Of a DNA stretch of 64,000 nt, positions 51,711 through 61,900 are shown in pieces. This stretch comes from an uncultured Hyphomonadaceae bacterium. Its GTDB lineage: Bacteria > Pseudomonadota > Alphaproteobacteria > Caulobacterales > Maricaulaceae. The translations under genes and the position numbers were made by a program. Where the stretch lies: positions 1 through 64,000 of the forward strand of contig CAJXPX010000002.1 of the NCBI GenBank assembly GCA_913058335.1, given 5' to 3'. Below the pieces are notes generated by a model that ran no database searches, was not told where the DNA came from, and was given only the letters and a program-made list of their open reading frames with translations. Position 1 is the stretch's first letter; every line of letters begins with the position of its first letter.

Positions 51711-51728
51711 TATTCAGATGTTATTCAG
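51711..51728 (+). promoter_or_regulatory. PhoP-like direct repeat upstream of the PepSY-RR-HK operon
   Basis: TATTCAG (51711-51717) and TATTCAG (51722-51728) are an exact direct repeat with an 11-bp period, the geometry used by PhoP/OmpR-family regulators. The set is nested in a wider inverted repeat GCCTGAAT (51699-51706) / ATTCAGGC (51723-51730). It lies 24 bases before the first gene. Probable autoregulation, inferred. Confidence 0.55.
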
Positions 51729-51751
51729 GCTTATATTGCTAATTAGGGCGC

Positions 51752-52066
51752 ATGATGACGTTTCGGTCCATATTTATCACTGCTGCCGCGCTTTTTTTGA
51801 GCGCCGGAACGGCTATGGCGGCGGTGCCATTGCCAACGCAGATGATGGATAAGTCCCCCGCGTCAGCTTCTTCGACATCCTATCTGCAATATGCACAGAA
51901 CCGAATCTCTGCATCGAGAGCGAAATCGATTGCTTTGTCGCGGGTGCGCGGCGGAGAATATGTTGATCTGCGTTTGGTCGGAAACACTTATATCGTTCGC
52001 GTGCGGGCGCCGGGCGGGCGGATTGTTGATATTCGTATTGACGCGGCGACCGGTCGGGTGAAATAG
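51752..52066 (+). CDS. Exported PepSY-domain protein
   Basis: A 104-residue protein with a signal peptide (about 1-23, ending AMAA) and a single PepSY-like domain (about 55-104): SRAKSIALSRVRGGEYVDLRLVGNTYIVRVRAPGGRIVDIRIDAATGRV. PepSY proteins often lie beside PhoPQ-like two-component systems and are thought to modulate proteases or sensors in the periplasm. The response regulator gene follows by 52 bases. No clear ribosome-binding site is seen; the start is ATG at 51752 or 51755. Confidence 0.8.
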   Translation: MMTFRSIFITAAALFLSAGTAMAAVPLPTQMMDKSPASASSTSYLQYAQNRISASRAKSIALSRVRGGEYVDLRLVGNTYIVRVRAPGGRIVDIRIDAATGRVK

Positions 52067-52118
52067 ATATTTTCTATAACACGCCAAAGCAAAGTATTCT
52101 TTTTCCGATAGGTTTTTC

Positions 52119-52796
52119 ATGCGTATTTTAATTGTCGAAGATGATCCCGATTTATCCCGCCAGTTGCGGACTGCGCTGAAGGATACAGGATATGCCGTGG
52201 ATGTCGCTGAAAATGGCGAGGACGGTCATTTTCTGGGGGATACAGAACCTTATGACGCGGTACTTCTGGATTTGGGATTGCCTTTGATTGATGGGGTTTC
52301 TGTCCTTCAGAAATGGCGCGCCGCCGGAAAGACCTTCCCGGTAATGATTCTCACTGCCCGCGATCAGTGGAGCGAAAAAGTCGCCGGATTTGATGCCGGA
52401 GCCGATGACTATGTGACCAAACCTTTCCATACGGAAGAGCTTCTGGCGCGGTTGCGTGCGTTATTAAGGCGCGCTTCTGGCAATAGCACAGATACTATAG
52501 ATATTGGCGAGCTCTCCATTGATAATCGGTCTGCTCGGGCCTTCGTGAATGGCATGGCGATAAAGCTCACGAGCCACGAATTTCGATTGCTCGCCTATAT
52601 GGCGGCGCATCAAGGCCGCGTAATTTCTCGTACGGAACTTGTGGAACATATTTACGAGCAGGATTATGACCGCGATTCCAACACAATCGAGGTCTTTGTT
52701 GGACGGCTGAGACGAAAAATCGGCACAGACCGCATCGAAACTGTGCGGGGCTTAGGCTATCGCTTGGTTGATCCGGCGGCCGAGAAGGCCGACTGA
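52119..52796 (+). CDS. OmpR-family response regulator (PhoP-like)
   Basis: A 225-residue regulator. The receiver domain has Asp51 as phosphorylation site (VLLDLGLP) and Lys101 in TKPF; the C-terminal winged helix (about 130-222) has ISRTELVEHIYEQDYDRDSNTIEVFVGRLRRKIG and ends TVRGLGYRLV. It pairs with the kinase 26 bases downstream. The direct repeat before the PepSY gene is a plausible target. Confidence 0.93.
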   Translation: MRILIVEDDPDLSRQLRTALKDTGYAVDVAENGEDGHFLGDTEPYDAVLLDLGLPLIDGVSVLQKWRAAGKTFPVMILTARDQWSEKVAGFDAGADDYVTKPFHTEELLARLRALLRRASGNSTDTIDIGELSIDNRSARAFVNGMAIKLTSHEFRLLAYMAAHQGRVISRTELVEHIYEQDYDRDSNTIEVFVGRLRRKIGTDRIETVRGLGYRLVDPAAEKAD

Positions 52797-52822
52797 TTTC
52801 TCGCGGGAAAGAAGCCTCTGCC

Positions 52823-54229
52823 ATGACCGAACCCCGCAACCCCCGCTCTCTCGTCACCGGACTTGTACGCGGGGCCGCGATGTGGGCTATTCCCATTCTG
52901 ATTATTTCGGCCATTGTGCTGACTTGGCTTTATCGAACGACCACATATCGCATTTTTGATGACCCTCTTGATAGCGCCGTAACCTCACTTATCGCGGCCG
53001 TGGACGTAGATGAAAGCGGCGGTGTTTCCGTTTCCCGGGAGCCGTTGGACCCGAGATACCAACGCGCTCTCTCGGGCCGCTACTGGCTCATCGGACAAGC
53101 CGGAGGAGAGGCGCGTGCACCTCTTGAAATCCTGGCCGCCTCTCGATCTCTCTATGGCGAAAGCCTGATTTTGGAACCTGCCGTTTTACGAAATTTAAAG
53201 TCCAATATGGGCGAAGCTGTGCGGGCCTCCAGCCGGGGGGTGGATACAGGGGAAACTCTGCGAGTCGTCGCCCGTCAGGTAATTTTGCCGGGAGCAGAGC
53301 AACCCGTTATTGTCTTGGCTGGCGCCGATAAACGGGCGGCAACGCGCGATATTCAGAGATTTGCGCTGACGGCCATCGCGTTAATGGCCGCGCTCTGTCT
53401 GGCACTTATTTTTGCGGTCTATACGCAGGTGCGAGTCGGGTTGAGCCCGTTATTCACCTTGCGCGATAAGGTGGCCGATGTCCGAGAGGGGAAAGCCGCA
53501 CAGGTTGAAGGGGTTTATCCTCCTGAAATTGCCCCCTTGGCCGAAGAACTGAATAGTTTGATTAGTCACAATAAAAATATCGTCGAGCGGGCGCGTACCC
53601 ATGTCGGCAATTTGGCTCATGCTCTGAAAACACCTTTGGCAGTCTTGCAAAACGAGGCGCAAAGCGGAGCGAAAACCCCGTCTGTTTTAGTCGCCAAGCA
53701 AACCGAAATTATGCGTCAGCAAGTGGATCACCACCTCCGACGTGCCCGGGCCGCGGCCAGAGGTCAGTCCATAGGCGTCACAACTCCGCTTGAAGATGTC
53801 ATTGATCCTTTGACGCGGACTTTGCCACGCATCTACCGCGATAAGGATTTGTTTATAGATGTCGATACGGAAAGCGCTCTCGTCTTTCGCGGGGCAAAAC
53901 AGGACATTGAGGATATGGTCGGAAATTTGATGGATAATGCGGCTAAATGGACCAAAACAGAGATCAAAGTCAGAGCGGAAACGGATGAAAACCGGTCTGA
54001 TATGATGCGAATAACGATTGAAGATAATGGCGCAGGGCTAGAGCCCAAAGAATATGAAGAAGCCCTGAAACGCGGAGCCCGATTGGATGAGGCGACGCCC
54101 GGTAGCGGTTTGGGACTGGCTATTGTTGACGATCTTGCCCGTGCTTATAAAGGTCAGTTTAATTTATCCAGATCTGAAATGGGGGGCTTGCAGGCTGAGT
54201 TGATTTTGCCCAAGGTCGGCGCGTCATGA
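52823..54229 (+). CDS. Sensor histidine kinase (PhoQ-like)
   Basis: A 468-residue kinase with two membrane helices (about 15-37 and 178-200), a periplasmic sensor of about 140 residues, HAMP-like linker, dimerisation domain with His266 in NLAHALKTPLAVL and a C-terminal ATP-binding domain (NLMDNAAKW, DNGAGL, GSGLGLAIV). The HALKTPL variant of the H-box is typical of PhoQ-type kinases. It is cognate to the response regulator upstream. Its last bases overlap the methyltransferase gene by 4. Confidence 0.93.
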   Translation: MTEPRNPRSLVTGLVRGAAMWAIPILIISAIVLTWLYRTTTYRIFDDPLDSAVTSLIAAVDVDESGGVSVSREPLDPRYQRALSGRYWLIGQAGGEARAPLEILAASRSLYGESLILEPAVLRNLKSNMGEAVRASSRGVDTGETLRVVARQVILPGAEQPVIVLAGADKRAATRDIQRFALTAIALMAALCLALIFAVYTQVRVGLSPLFTLRDKVADVREGKAAQVEGVYPPEIAPLAEELNSLISHNKNIVERARTHVGNLAHALKTPLAVLQNEAQSGAKTPSVLVAKQTEIMRQQVDHHLRRARAAARGQSIGVTTPLEDVIDPLTRTLPRIYRDKDLFIDVDTESALVFRGAKQDIEDMVGNLMDNAAKWTKTEIKVRAETDENRSDMMRITIEDNGAGLEPKEYEEALKRGARLDEATPGSGLGLAIVDDLARAYKGQFNLSRSEMGGLQAELILPKVGAS

Positions 54230-54864
54230 CAAAACCTCCGATAGCTCTTGAAGACAGACAACAAAGCGGCGCGCGTCGTTTTTCGCCGAGTTCGGGCCGA
54301 AATAAAGAGGTTATCGCGAAAGAGCTTGAGAAGATTCTGCCTCTTGAGGCGCATGTCCTCGAAATTGCATCAGGGACAGGGGAGCATGGTCAGGCCGTCT
54401 GCGCGGTTCGAAACGATATTAGCTGGCAATATTCCGACCCCGATGCCGAGTCCCGCGCCAGCGAAGATGATTGGCGTCTAGAGAATCCGATGCAGCTTCG
54501 CCCGTCTTTGCCGCTCGATATGACGGCGCCGGATTGGTGGGGCGGTTTGCCGGATTATAACGCGGTCTTTTCTGCGAATATGATTCATATCGCTCCACTG
54601 GAGGCCTGTGAGGGATTAGCTCTGGGGGCGGCGCATCTCCTTAAAGACGGCGGCATTATTGTCCTGTATGGCCCGTTTCTCGACAAGAGCCGCTCGGCTG
54701 CTTCCAATCTGGAATTTGATAAGAATTTAAAAGCTAGAAATCCAGATTGGGGCGTGCGCGAGCAAGAACTTGTTAAGCATATCTTTGCAAAGGCGGGGTT
54801 TAATGAGTCTCGCCTGATTGAGATGCCCAAAAACAATCATATCTACGTTTTTACGCGCGATTAG
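54226..54864 (+). CDS. DUF938 SAM-dependent methyltransferase-like protein
   Basis: A 212-residue protein of DUF938. RRFSPSSGRNKEVIAKELEKILPLEAHVLEIASGTGEHG includes the SAM-binding glycine motif (ASGTGEH), followed by WQYSDPDAESRAS, VFSANMIHIAPLEACEGL and LYGPFLDK. The substrate is unknown. It overlaps the histidine kinase gene by 4 bases, so it is translationally coupled to the two-component operon. Confidence 0.9.
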   Translation: MTKPPIALEDRQQSGARRFSPSSGRNKEVIAKELEKILPLEAHVLEIASGTGEHGQAVCAVRNDISWQYSDPDAESRASEDDWRLENPMQLRPSLPLDMTAPDWWGGLPDYNAVFSANMIHIAPLEACEGLALGAAHLLKDGGIIVLYGPFLDKSRSAASNLEFDKNLKARNPDWGVREQELVKHIFAKAGFNESRLIEMPKNNHIYVFTRD

Positions 54865-54972
54865 GCCCCAAAAAGCGAGCTTTCCTCAGTTCATGACTTC
54901 CTTGTCATGTTTTGGACAGGTTCTTGAAAGTCCATTTCCCCCATGGTGGGGCCAAGCTGGAGGATTCGAAGA

Positions 54973-56571
54973 GTGTTTTTGCACGACCTTTTGACATCAC
55001 GAAAAATACTACTGAGCCTGACAGGCGCGGTTGCGCTCGTTTCTGCCCCCGCCTGGGCGCAGCAGAACGCTCCGTCCGAGACTGCGCGGCTTGCCGAGGG
55101 GATCAATAATAATTCCGCTCAGCCCGCGCAAAATCAGACGGAAGGCTTCACTCCCTTGCGGGCGCAAGGCACAACGGGGCAGCCAAATCCACAAAACGAG
55201 GCTTCTGAAAAAATGACGCCTCCTGCAGAGCTTTCTTCCGCGCCAAGGGCCCTAACGCCCAAAAACCTCATGAATATGCCGGTTTCTTCGCTTCCGTCCA
55301 TTGCAGACCTCGTTGAAAATGTCAGCCAGTCCGTGGTTAACATTGTCGTTCGCACAGAAAGCGGCGAAACGACCTCGGAAGGGCAGGGCTCGGGCTTCAT
55401 TATTTCCGATAAGAATGAAGTCGTCACCAATTACCACGTTATTGAAGGCGGCAATTCCATCAATGTCGAATTTAATGACGGCCAGGTTTATCCGGCTCGT
55501 GTGCTGGGTACAGATGAAGAAACGGATCTCGCTCTTCTTCAGATTAAAACGCAAGAAAAAATACCGCATCTATCTTTTAAACAGGACGGAGATATCCGTA
55601 TCGGCGATTGGGTCGTAGCCATTGGCAATCCCTTCGGAATTGGCCAATCAACCAGTCTGGGGGTCATCTCAGCAATTGGCCGTGAGCGCGTGGATAGCGG
55701 AAACTACGTTGATTACATCCAAACGGACGCCACCATTAACCGGGGGAATTCGGGCGGGCCATTATTTAATCTTGACGGGGACGTGGTCGGTGTGAACTCC
55801 GCGATTTACTCTCCGACAGGCGCCAGTGTCGGGATCGCTTTTGTCATTCCGCATAGCACAGCAGAACAAGTGATAAACTCTTTGCGAACGGATGGCCGGG
55901 TACGGCGCGGTTATCTCGGCGCGGCCCTACGCGACGCGGAATTTGAAATTGAAGGTCAGCCCGGTATTTTTAAGGCCGGCGCCTTGGTCAATAGCGTCGT
56001 CCCGGGAAGTCCGGCGGCGCAATATGGATTGCAAGTAGATGACATCATTTTGCGGGTAAACAATCAAGCTGTCCGGAATGCCGTGGAAGCCACGCGCGTG
56101 ATTGGTGAAATGCAGCCAGGCGATGTGGGACGGTTTATTTATGAGCGGGACGAAAAAACTTACGCCCTGAATATTTCCATTACAGAACGCCCGGATAAAC
56201 ACGAGGTCGAGACAGCCAAGGCCATAACGCAAGGCATGCCGCCTCCCGCACCAAAACAGCCGGATAGAGGCACAATCAATGTAGACACGGGTTTACAAGT
56301 TCTTGATATTTCATCCGAATTTCGAAACGCGATCAAAATGCGGTCGGATCAGGTCGGCATTTATGTCGAGTCGGTCACGCCCGGAAGCGCCGCCGAATCC
56401 GCTGGGTTTAAAATGGGCATGGTATTGCTTGAAGCTGAAAGTGAACCTTTAGCGGAGACAGACGTTCTGCGCACAGTGGTATTAAATGCCAAGCTGGATG
56501 AAAAGGAAAGCATCTCTCTCCATGTCCGGCTCAAGGACGGAGGGGAGACCTATATGGTTTTGCCATTATGA
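54973..56571 (+). CDS. degP: Do-family serine protease (DegP/HtrA)
   Basis: About 532 residues from the GTG at 54973, preferred because GGAGGA lies about 9 bases upstream and the signal peptide (ending APAWAQ) starts soon after; an ATG at 54943 would precede it. The trypsin-like domain has His155 (NYHVIEGG), Asp185 (TDLALLQ) and Ser260 (GNSGGPLF). Two PDZ domains follow (about 300-385 and 430-525). It is a periplasmic protease-chaperone for misfolded envelope proteins. It is followed after 85 bases by a two-component system, suggesting a stress-response unit. Confidence 0.95.
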   Translation: MFLHDLLTSRKILLSLTGAVALVSAPAWAQQNAPSETARLAEGINNNSAQPAQNQTEGFTPLRAQGTTGQPNPQNEASEKMTPPAELSSAPRALTPKNLMNMPVSSLPSIADLVENVSQSVVNIVVRTESGETTSEGQGSGFIISDKNEVVTNYHVIEGGNSINVEFNDGQVYPARVLGTDEETDLALLQIKTQEKIPHLSFKQDGDIRIGDWVVAIGNPFGIGQSTSLGVISAIGRERVDSGNYVDYIQTDATINRGNSGGPLFNLDGDVVGVNSAIYSPTGASVGIAFVIPHSTAEQVINSLRTDGRVRRGYLGAALRDAEFEIEGQPGIFKAGALVNSVVPGSPAAQYGLQVDDIILRVNNQAVRNAVEATRVIGEMQPGDVGRFIYERDEKTYALNISITERPDKHEVETAKAITQGMPPPAPKQPDRGTINVDTGLQVLDISSEFRNAIKMRSDQVGIYVESVTPGSAAESAGFKMGMVLLEAESEPLAETDVLRTVVLNAKLDEKESISLHVRLKDGGETYMVLPL

Positions 56572-56574
56572 GAA

Positions 56575-56611
56575 CAAATTTAGAATAAGACCATATTTGG
56601 GTCAAATTTAG
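56575..56611 (+). promoter_or_regulatory. Direct repeat upstream of the second response regulator
   Basis: CAAATTTAG occurs at 56575-56583 and 56603-56611, 28 bases apart, in the AT-rich gap after degP. It may be a response-regulator site or part of a promoter. A partial palindrome CCATATTTGG lies between the copies. Confidence 0.4.
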
Positions 56612-56656
56612 TAGAAATAATAAAAGTGAAAGTCTGGGGGACTAGTGGAGAAAGAA

Positions 56657-57328
56657 ATGAGAATACTCGTTGTCGAAGATGATGAAGTAGCAGCTGAATA
56701 TGTCCGTAAGGGCCTTATGGAAGCCGGGCATGTCGTTGACCTCGCCCCTGATGGCGATCTGGGTCTCGAAATGGCGAAGGCGGCTGACTATGACGCTCTG
56801 ATCCTCGACCGGATGCTTCCCAAACGGGACGGTCTGGAACTATTGGGTGACTTACGCGAAGACGGAGACGCTACCCCTGTATTGATCCTCTCAGCGCTTG
56901 GCGAAGTCGACCACAAGGTCGAAGGCCTGCGCGCAGGGGGGGACGACTATCTGGCGAAACCCTATTCCTTCACCGAGCTACTGGCCCGGGTTGAAGCGAT
57001 TGGGCGACGGTCTGATCCGAATGCGGCTGTGACCAAGCTTAAAGTCGGCGACCTTGAGATGGACTTGCTGGCCCGCACTGTGCGCCGCGCCGGGCAAAAA
57101 ATCCTGCTCCAGCCTCGCGAATTTCGTTTACTGGAATGTTTAATGCGCAATGCCGGTCGGGTCGTGACCCGCACCATGTTACTTGAAAAAGTCTGGGATT
57201 ATCACTTTGACCCCCAGACCAATGTCATCGATGTCCACATTTCACGCCTGCGCGGGAAAATCGATAAGGAGTTCGATGAGCCTTTGCTGCATACTGTTCG
57301 CGGCGCGGGTTATCGATTGCAGGTCTAA
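56657..57328 (+). CDS. OmpR-family response regulator (DegP-linked)
   Basis: About 223 residues from the ATG at 56657, where the receiver begins MRILVVEDDE; a GTG four codons earlier is possible. Asp51 in LILDRMLP is the phosphorylation site, with Lys in LAKPYSF. The winged-helix output (about 125-220) includes VVTRTMLLEKVWDYHFDPQTNVIDVHISRLRGKI. It pairs with the kinase 24 bases downstream. Its place after degP suggests envelope-stress control. Confidence 0.93.
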   Translation: MRILVVEDDEVAAEYVRKGLMEAGHVVDLAPDGDLGLEMAKAADYDALILDRMLPKRDGLELLGDLREDGDATPVLILSALGEVDHKVEGLRAGGDDYLAKPYSFTELLARVEAIGRRSDPNAAVTKLKVGDLEMDLLARTVRRAGQKILLQPREFRLLECLMRNAGRVVTRTMLLEKVWDYHFDPQTNVIDVHISRLRGKIDKEFDEPLLHTVRGAGYRLQV

Positions 57329-57352
57329 TGGCCGCTCTTTAAGCGTCTGATT

Positions 57353-58942
57353 GTGATTGACGCTATCAAAAAATTATTGCGGAACACGATGTTCCGACTT
57401 TCCTTATTGGGCGCAACGCTGACTATGGTCAGCGTTGCCGCTGCGCTGGGACTTGTCTATTATTCCATGATCGAGGCCGAATTGCGCCGCGTGGAACAAT
57501 CCAATATCGACGAAATTGCCGAGCTCCAAAATCTTTATGATGAAGGGGGAATTTCCCGCGTGCGCGCCGCCAAAGCGGCCGGGATTGTGCCGCAGAATTT
57601 GTCCTCGAATACCAGCGAGTTTAAGCAGCTTTATGACCGGGGCGGCATCACGGCTGTGGAACGCGCTGTTACGGTTCGGGGCGCCAGCTATGAAGCGCTT
57701 TATTTTCTGCAAGCGCGGCGTCAATCGCAGGTGCTCATTCGCGGCAACATTCTTGGACAAGGCGATCTCTTAGCGAGCGAAGCCATTGCTCAAGATGATC
57801 TTAACAATAAAGGTTATTCAAAAATCCAGTTTCTTTACTCTGATCCAAATTCAGATTCAGGTGACTTTATTGATCGCCGAGCCCGCGGAATTGTGGGGAA
57901 TTTGAAATTGGGCGAAGATAATGTCGCCGCCATAATTGTCGGCCGGGACGTCGAAGCTATTTCCAGAACCGGTGATAAAATTCGCTCGACCCTCGTTCCG
58001 GCCCTTTTGCTGGCGGCGATTTTAGGGCTGATTTCCTCTTGGTTTGTGTCGCGCAGTTTCGCGGCGCGGGTTGAGGCCTTTAACCGCCTGGCAACAGATG
58101 TACGCGCGGGTAATCTGGACAGGCGGGCGCCGCGGAATTATTCTGAAGATGAGATGGACCTTCTGGCCGAGCATTTGAATTCCATGCTCGACCACATTGA
58201 CCGACTTATGCAAGCCATGCGCTATGCGGGGGATTCAATTGCCCATGACCTACGCTCTCCTTTGACCCGGCTAAGGACACGTTTGGAAAGCGCGGCTGTT
58301 GAACTTGGAGATGCGCCGGAAGCGGATGTTCTCTTTTCTGCCGCAGAAGACGCAAGCGAACTTTTAACGACTTTTGACGGCGTTTTACGCATTGCGCGAT
58401 TGGAAGCCGGGGAGAGGCGTGAGCTATTGCAACCAACCGACCCCAAACCCTTATTGGACGATTTGGCCGAGCTTTATGAGCCGGCTTGCGAGGACGCGGA
58501 ACTACAATTTACCGCTGATATTGCCAAAGGGACGGATATTTTGGCCGATAGAGGGCTTTTATCTCAGGCGGTTTCCAATTTGGTTGAAAATGCGATTAAA
58601 TATACCCCGAAAGGCGGACGTATCCATCTCGACCTGCGAAAGACGCGTAATGGCCGCATCGCAATTTCTGTCACGGATGATGGCCCCGGCATCCCGTCCT
58701 TAGATCGGGAGCGGGTGAAAGAACGTTTTGTTCGATTGGATAAGAGTCGAACTTTGCCGGGTAGTGGTCTGGGCATGGCGCTTGTAGATGCGGTGGCGGA
58801 TTTACACCGCGCGGAGTTTATCTTGGAAGATGGATTCGATGATAGAGACACTCTCGGTCTAAAAGCCAGCCTCATCTTGCCGCGCCGCCGCCCCGGATTA
58901 GGGGTTGATGAAGGCAAACCTAAACCCGTTGATAAAGCCTAG
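57353..58942 (+). CDS. Sensor histidine kinase (DegP-linked)
   Basis: A 529-residue kinase with two membrane helices (about 14-38 and 212-232), a periplasmic sensor of about 170 residues, a HAMP region (SRSFAARVEAFNRLATDVRAGNL), His298 in SIAHDLRSPLTRLRTRLE and an ATP-binding domain (NLVENAIKYTP, DDGPGIP, GSGLGMALV). The start is probably GTG at 57353; no clear Shine-Dalgarno is visible. It is cognate to the regulator upstream. It is convergent with the large kinase at 58951, with only 8 bases between the stops. Confidence 0.92.
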   Translation: MIDAIKKLLRNTMFRLSLLGATLTMVSVAAALGLVYYSMIEAELRRVEQSNIDEIAELQNLYDEGGISRVRAAKAAGIVPQNLSSNTSEFKQLYDRGGITAVERAVTVRGASYEALYFLQARRQSQVLIRGNILGQGDLLASEAIAQDDLNNKGYSKIQFLYSDPNSDSGDFIDRRARGIVGNLKLGEDNVAAIIVGRDVEAISRTGDKIRSTLVPALLLAAILGLISSWFVSRSFAARVEAFNRLATDVRAGNLDRRAPRNYSEDEMDLLAEHLNSMLDHIDRLMQAMRYAGDSIAHDLRSPLTRLRTRLESAAVELGDAPEADVLFSAAEDASELLTTFDGVLRIARLEAGERRELLQPTDPKPLLDDLAELYEPACEDAELQFTADIAKGTDILADRGLLSQAVSNLVENAIKYTPKGGRIHLDLRKTRNGRIAISVTDDGPGIPSLDRERVKERFVRLDKSRTLPGSGLGMALVDAVADLHRAEFILEDGFDDRDTLGLKASLILPRRRPGLGVDEGKPKPVDKA

Positions 58943-58950
58943 TTTCAAGA

Positions 58951-61900
58951 CTAGGCGGCAGAGTTCCGGTAAGGGTTCGGCAGTTGCGGAGGCGCGGATT
59001 GGGATCGTTGAGGGATTTGGCCCGGAGTAGGGCCTTGGTTCGGAGTAGGGACTTGGCTCGGAGTAGGGACTTGGTTCGGTGTAGGCACTTGGTTCGGTAT
59101 AGAACCTTGGCCCTGAGCCTGGTTTTGCCCACTGGAGGGCGCAGAAGCGGTTCTAGGCGGCGGGGCAGGCTTAACCGCGCCGGAAGGCTGTGACTGCGTC
59201 TGTTGCAAATTTTGGGCGGCGGCGCTGGATTCTTCCATTCGGGCTTCGCCGGCAGAGAGAACAACAGCAATATCATTTGCCAATTTGGTAATTTCACTGC
59301 CCACTTCTGTAGACTCATCTTTTTCCTGTTTAACGGGCGGACTGGATGGCAGCGTAAAGGTAACAGTTGTGCCTTCACCTAGCTTGCTTTCCATGCTGAA
59401 ATTCCCGCCATGGAGCTCTACGAGGGATTTGGAAAGAGCAAGCCCCAGCCCGGTGCCTTCGTGTTGACGGGAATGCTGGCTGTCAATTTGTTCAAAAGGT
59501 TGGGCCAATCGTTCAATATGCTCTTGGGAGATGCCTATCCCTGTATCGGTTACTCGGACAATAAGACCCGCTGATTTTGGCTCGACAGCAATCGTGACGG
59601 AACCGCCTTCCGGGGTGAATTTGATGGCGTTTGTAATCAGGTTGAGAAGAACCTGTTTAACGGCCCGGGGATCAGCTTCAATTTCTTTAGCAGGTTTTTC
59701 CTCAAAGATAAGTTTCAAGCGATTCTCATCCGCGCGGCCTCTGACGATACGAATGACCTGTTCCACCATTTCGTTGATCTGAAGTTCCTCTGTATTGAGG
59801 GACATTTTACCAGCTTCAATTTTGGACATGTCCAGAATGTCATTAATCAGACTAAGCAAATGTTGCCCTGAAAAGAGGATGTCGCTGACATATTCTTTAT
59901 AGCGAGCATCTCCGAGCGGTCCGAACAGCTCTTTCTTCATAATATCTGAAAAGCCATTAATTGCATTTAGGGGTGTGCGAAGCTCATGGCTCATATTGGC
60001 GAGAAACTCGGATTTAGAATGGCTTGCTTCTTCGGCCCGGATCTTTTCCTGTTCGTAATTCTCCGCCAATTCGACAATGCGAATCTGGGATTTTCGCAGA
60101 ACACTGATGGTTTTTTCCAGCGCGTCTTGATTAACTTGAAGTTCTCTTTCCCGGGACCGGATGGCTGTCACCTCGGTGCCGATACTTACGCGTCCGCCAT
60201 CATTTGTGAAGGTTTCGGAATATCGGATCCAACGTCCATCCTGTAATTCCATCTCATTACCTTCGGCCCGCTCTGTCACGCTGACCACGTTCTTCATGCC
60301 GTTATATTCTACTGTGGCGTGATCTATACCGACTTGAAGCTGTCCCGGTTGAAAGTTGAAAAAACTTTCAAACCGCTCGTTCCAGATCAAAAGCCGGTCA
60401 GACTGATCCCAGATCACAAAACTATCCGTCATGGATTTCAGCGCGTCAAACAGACGGGATTCAGCCGCTTGCAACCGGGCCTGCGCGCCGCGCATTTCAG
60501 TAATATCCAGCGCCATCCCGATGATGATTTTCGCGTGATCCGAGCCCCGAACTGAAGGGCGCCCGCGGCAAGCCATATAAAGTGGCAGATGGGCGAGGCC
60601 CAGTTCCACATCAAAATCACCACTGACATGGCTGCGCCGAATGGCGGCAAATAAACGCTCCCTGTCAGCGGGCGCAAACAAGCCAAGAAATTGGGGCATA
60701 GACACAGTTGTATGAGTTTTTGGCAGGTTAAAAACTTGCGCCAGAGAAGGGCTCAGATAAGCGGTGTTCTTTGTGAGGTCGATTTCCCAGACGCCGCCGC
60801 GAGAGCCGTCAACCGCCGCTTGATAGCGTTGAATCGAGATTTCATCCGAGTTTTGACGCTCCCGCATTATATCCATCTGGCGCATTAATTGGCTGGCGAG
60901 CATCCAGATCAGCCACCCCATGCCTAGCAAAAGAAGAGCGAATAACATCAGGTTTTCTTTTAAACCGGAGGAAATTCCGCGGGGCTGAATGTCAATGACC
61001 GACAAAAAGGATTTTGGCACAGGGGCTGTTCCCAACCAGACTTTGGATTTTCCGGTTTCAAACGGGATGAGCGAGGTTTCTTCGGAATTTTTAGTCAGAC
61101 CTGCCAGACGTTGTGCATTGATATTATAGACAGTGAGCGCGTCAGCGGAGCTCACATTTCCTCCGCCGTCAATCACTCGGCCCCCATCCATAATGAGGGC
61201 GGCATTCGGCGATAGCTCGCCGATAAAGGCTTGCGGCGACATGGCGGTGAGCAAAAAGACATCATTTCGGCGGCGAATTATGACCGGAATAGCGGACCCG
61301 TTTTTAGCCACCAGAGAGAGGATCTGAACTTCACCCGTAGGATAGTTTCGAGAGTCCAGTTTGGCGACAAGCCCTCCGAGCGTCCCCGCCTGGGCCAGTT
61401 GCGTACCGTTTGCATCGACCATGGCGACCCCTTCAATCACGTCGCGCTGAGAAATGAAATTCACAATCTGTTCTGCTGTGCCTTCGCTGAAAAGAACCTG
61501 ATCAATCCAAGCGATTTCTGTATCAATTCGGCGGGACACATTCGCAGCCAGATTGTTTAGGGACTGAGAAAAGTTTGTCTGGGTTTGTTTGCTGAAACGC
61601 TCATTGTCATAATAGAATTTCGTCAAGGCCAGGATCGTCAGGAGAACGAAAAATGCCCCAACAGCAAAAAGAAGTCTTTTCAAAGACTGCGTTCCTCCAA
61701 CGCGGTTAGAAATGCGGTCGATCCGTTCTGTCAGAGGGCTGCTTTTAGGAGTGTCCAGACGTTGGGAAGGTTCTGTATCTGACGGGCTGTATGAGCGTGA
61801 ATGATCCGAGTGAGAGGGGGGCTGAGGGGCAAGAGCCTGACTTTGCCGGGCATTGGAATAAGCGGAATTTGAGGAAGCCGGGGCAGGCGCGCGGACGGGC

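Noticed and set aside
59021-59110. Possible CRISPR array
   Set aside because: Repeats are 18 bp, contiguous without spacers, in frame and coding.
58984-59193. Plus-strand ORF rich in RSRDLAR repeats
   Set aside because: It is the antisense of the 18-bp coding repeats of the histidine kinase tail and has no independent support.
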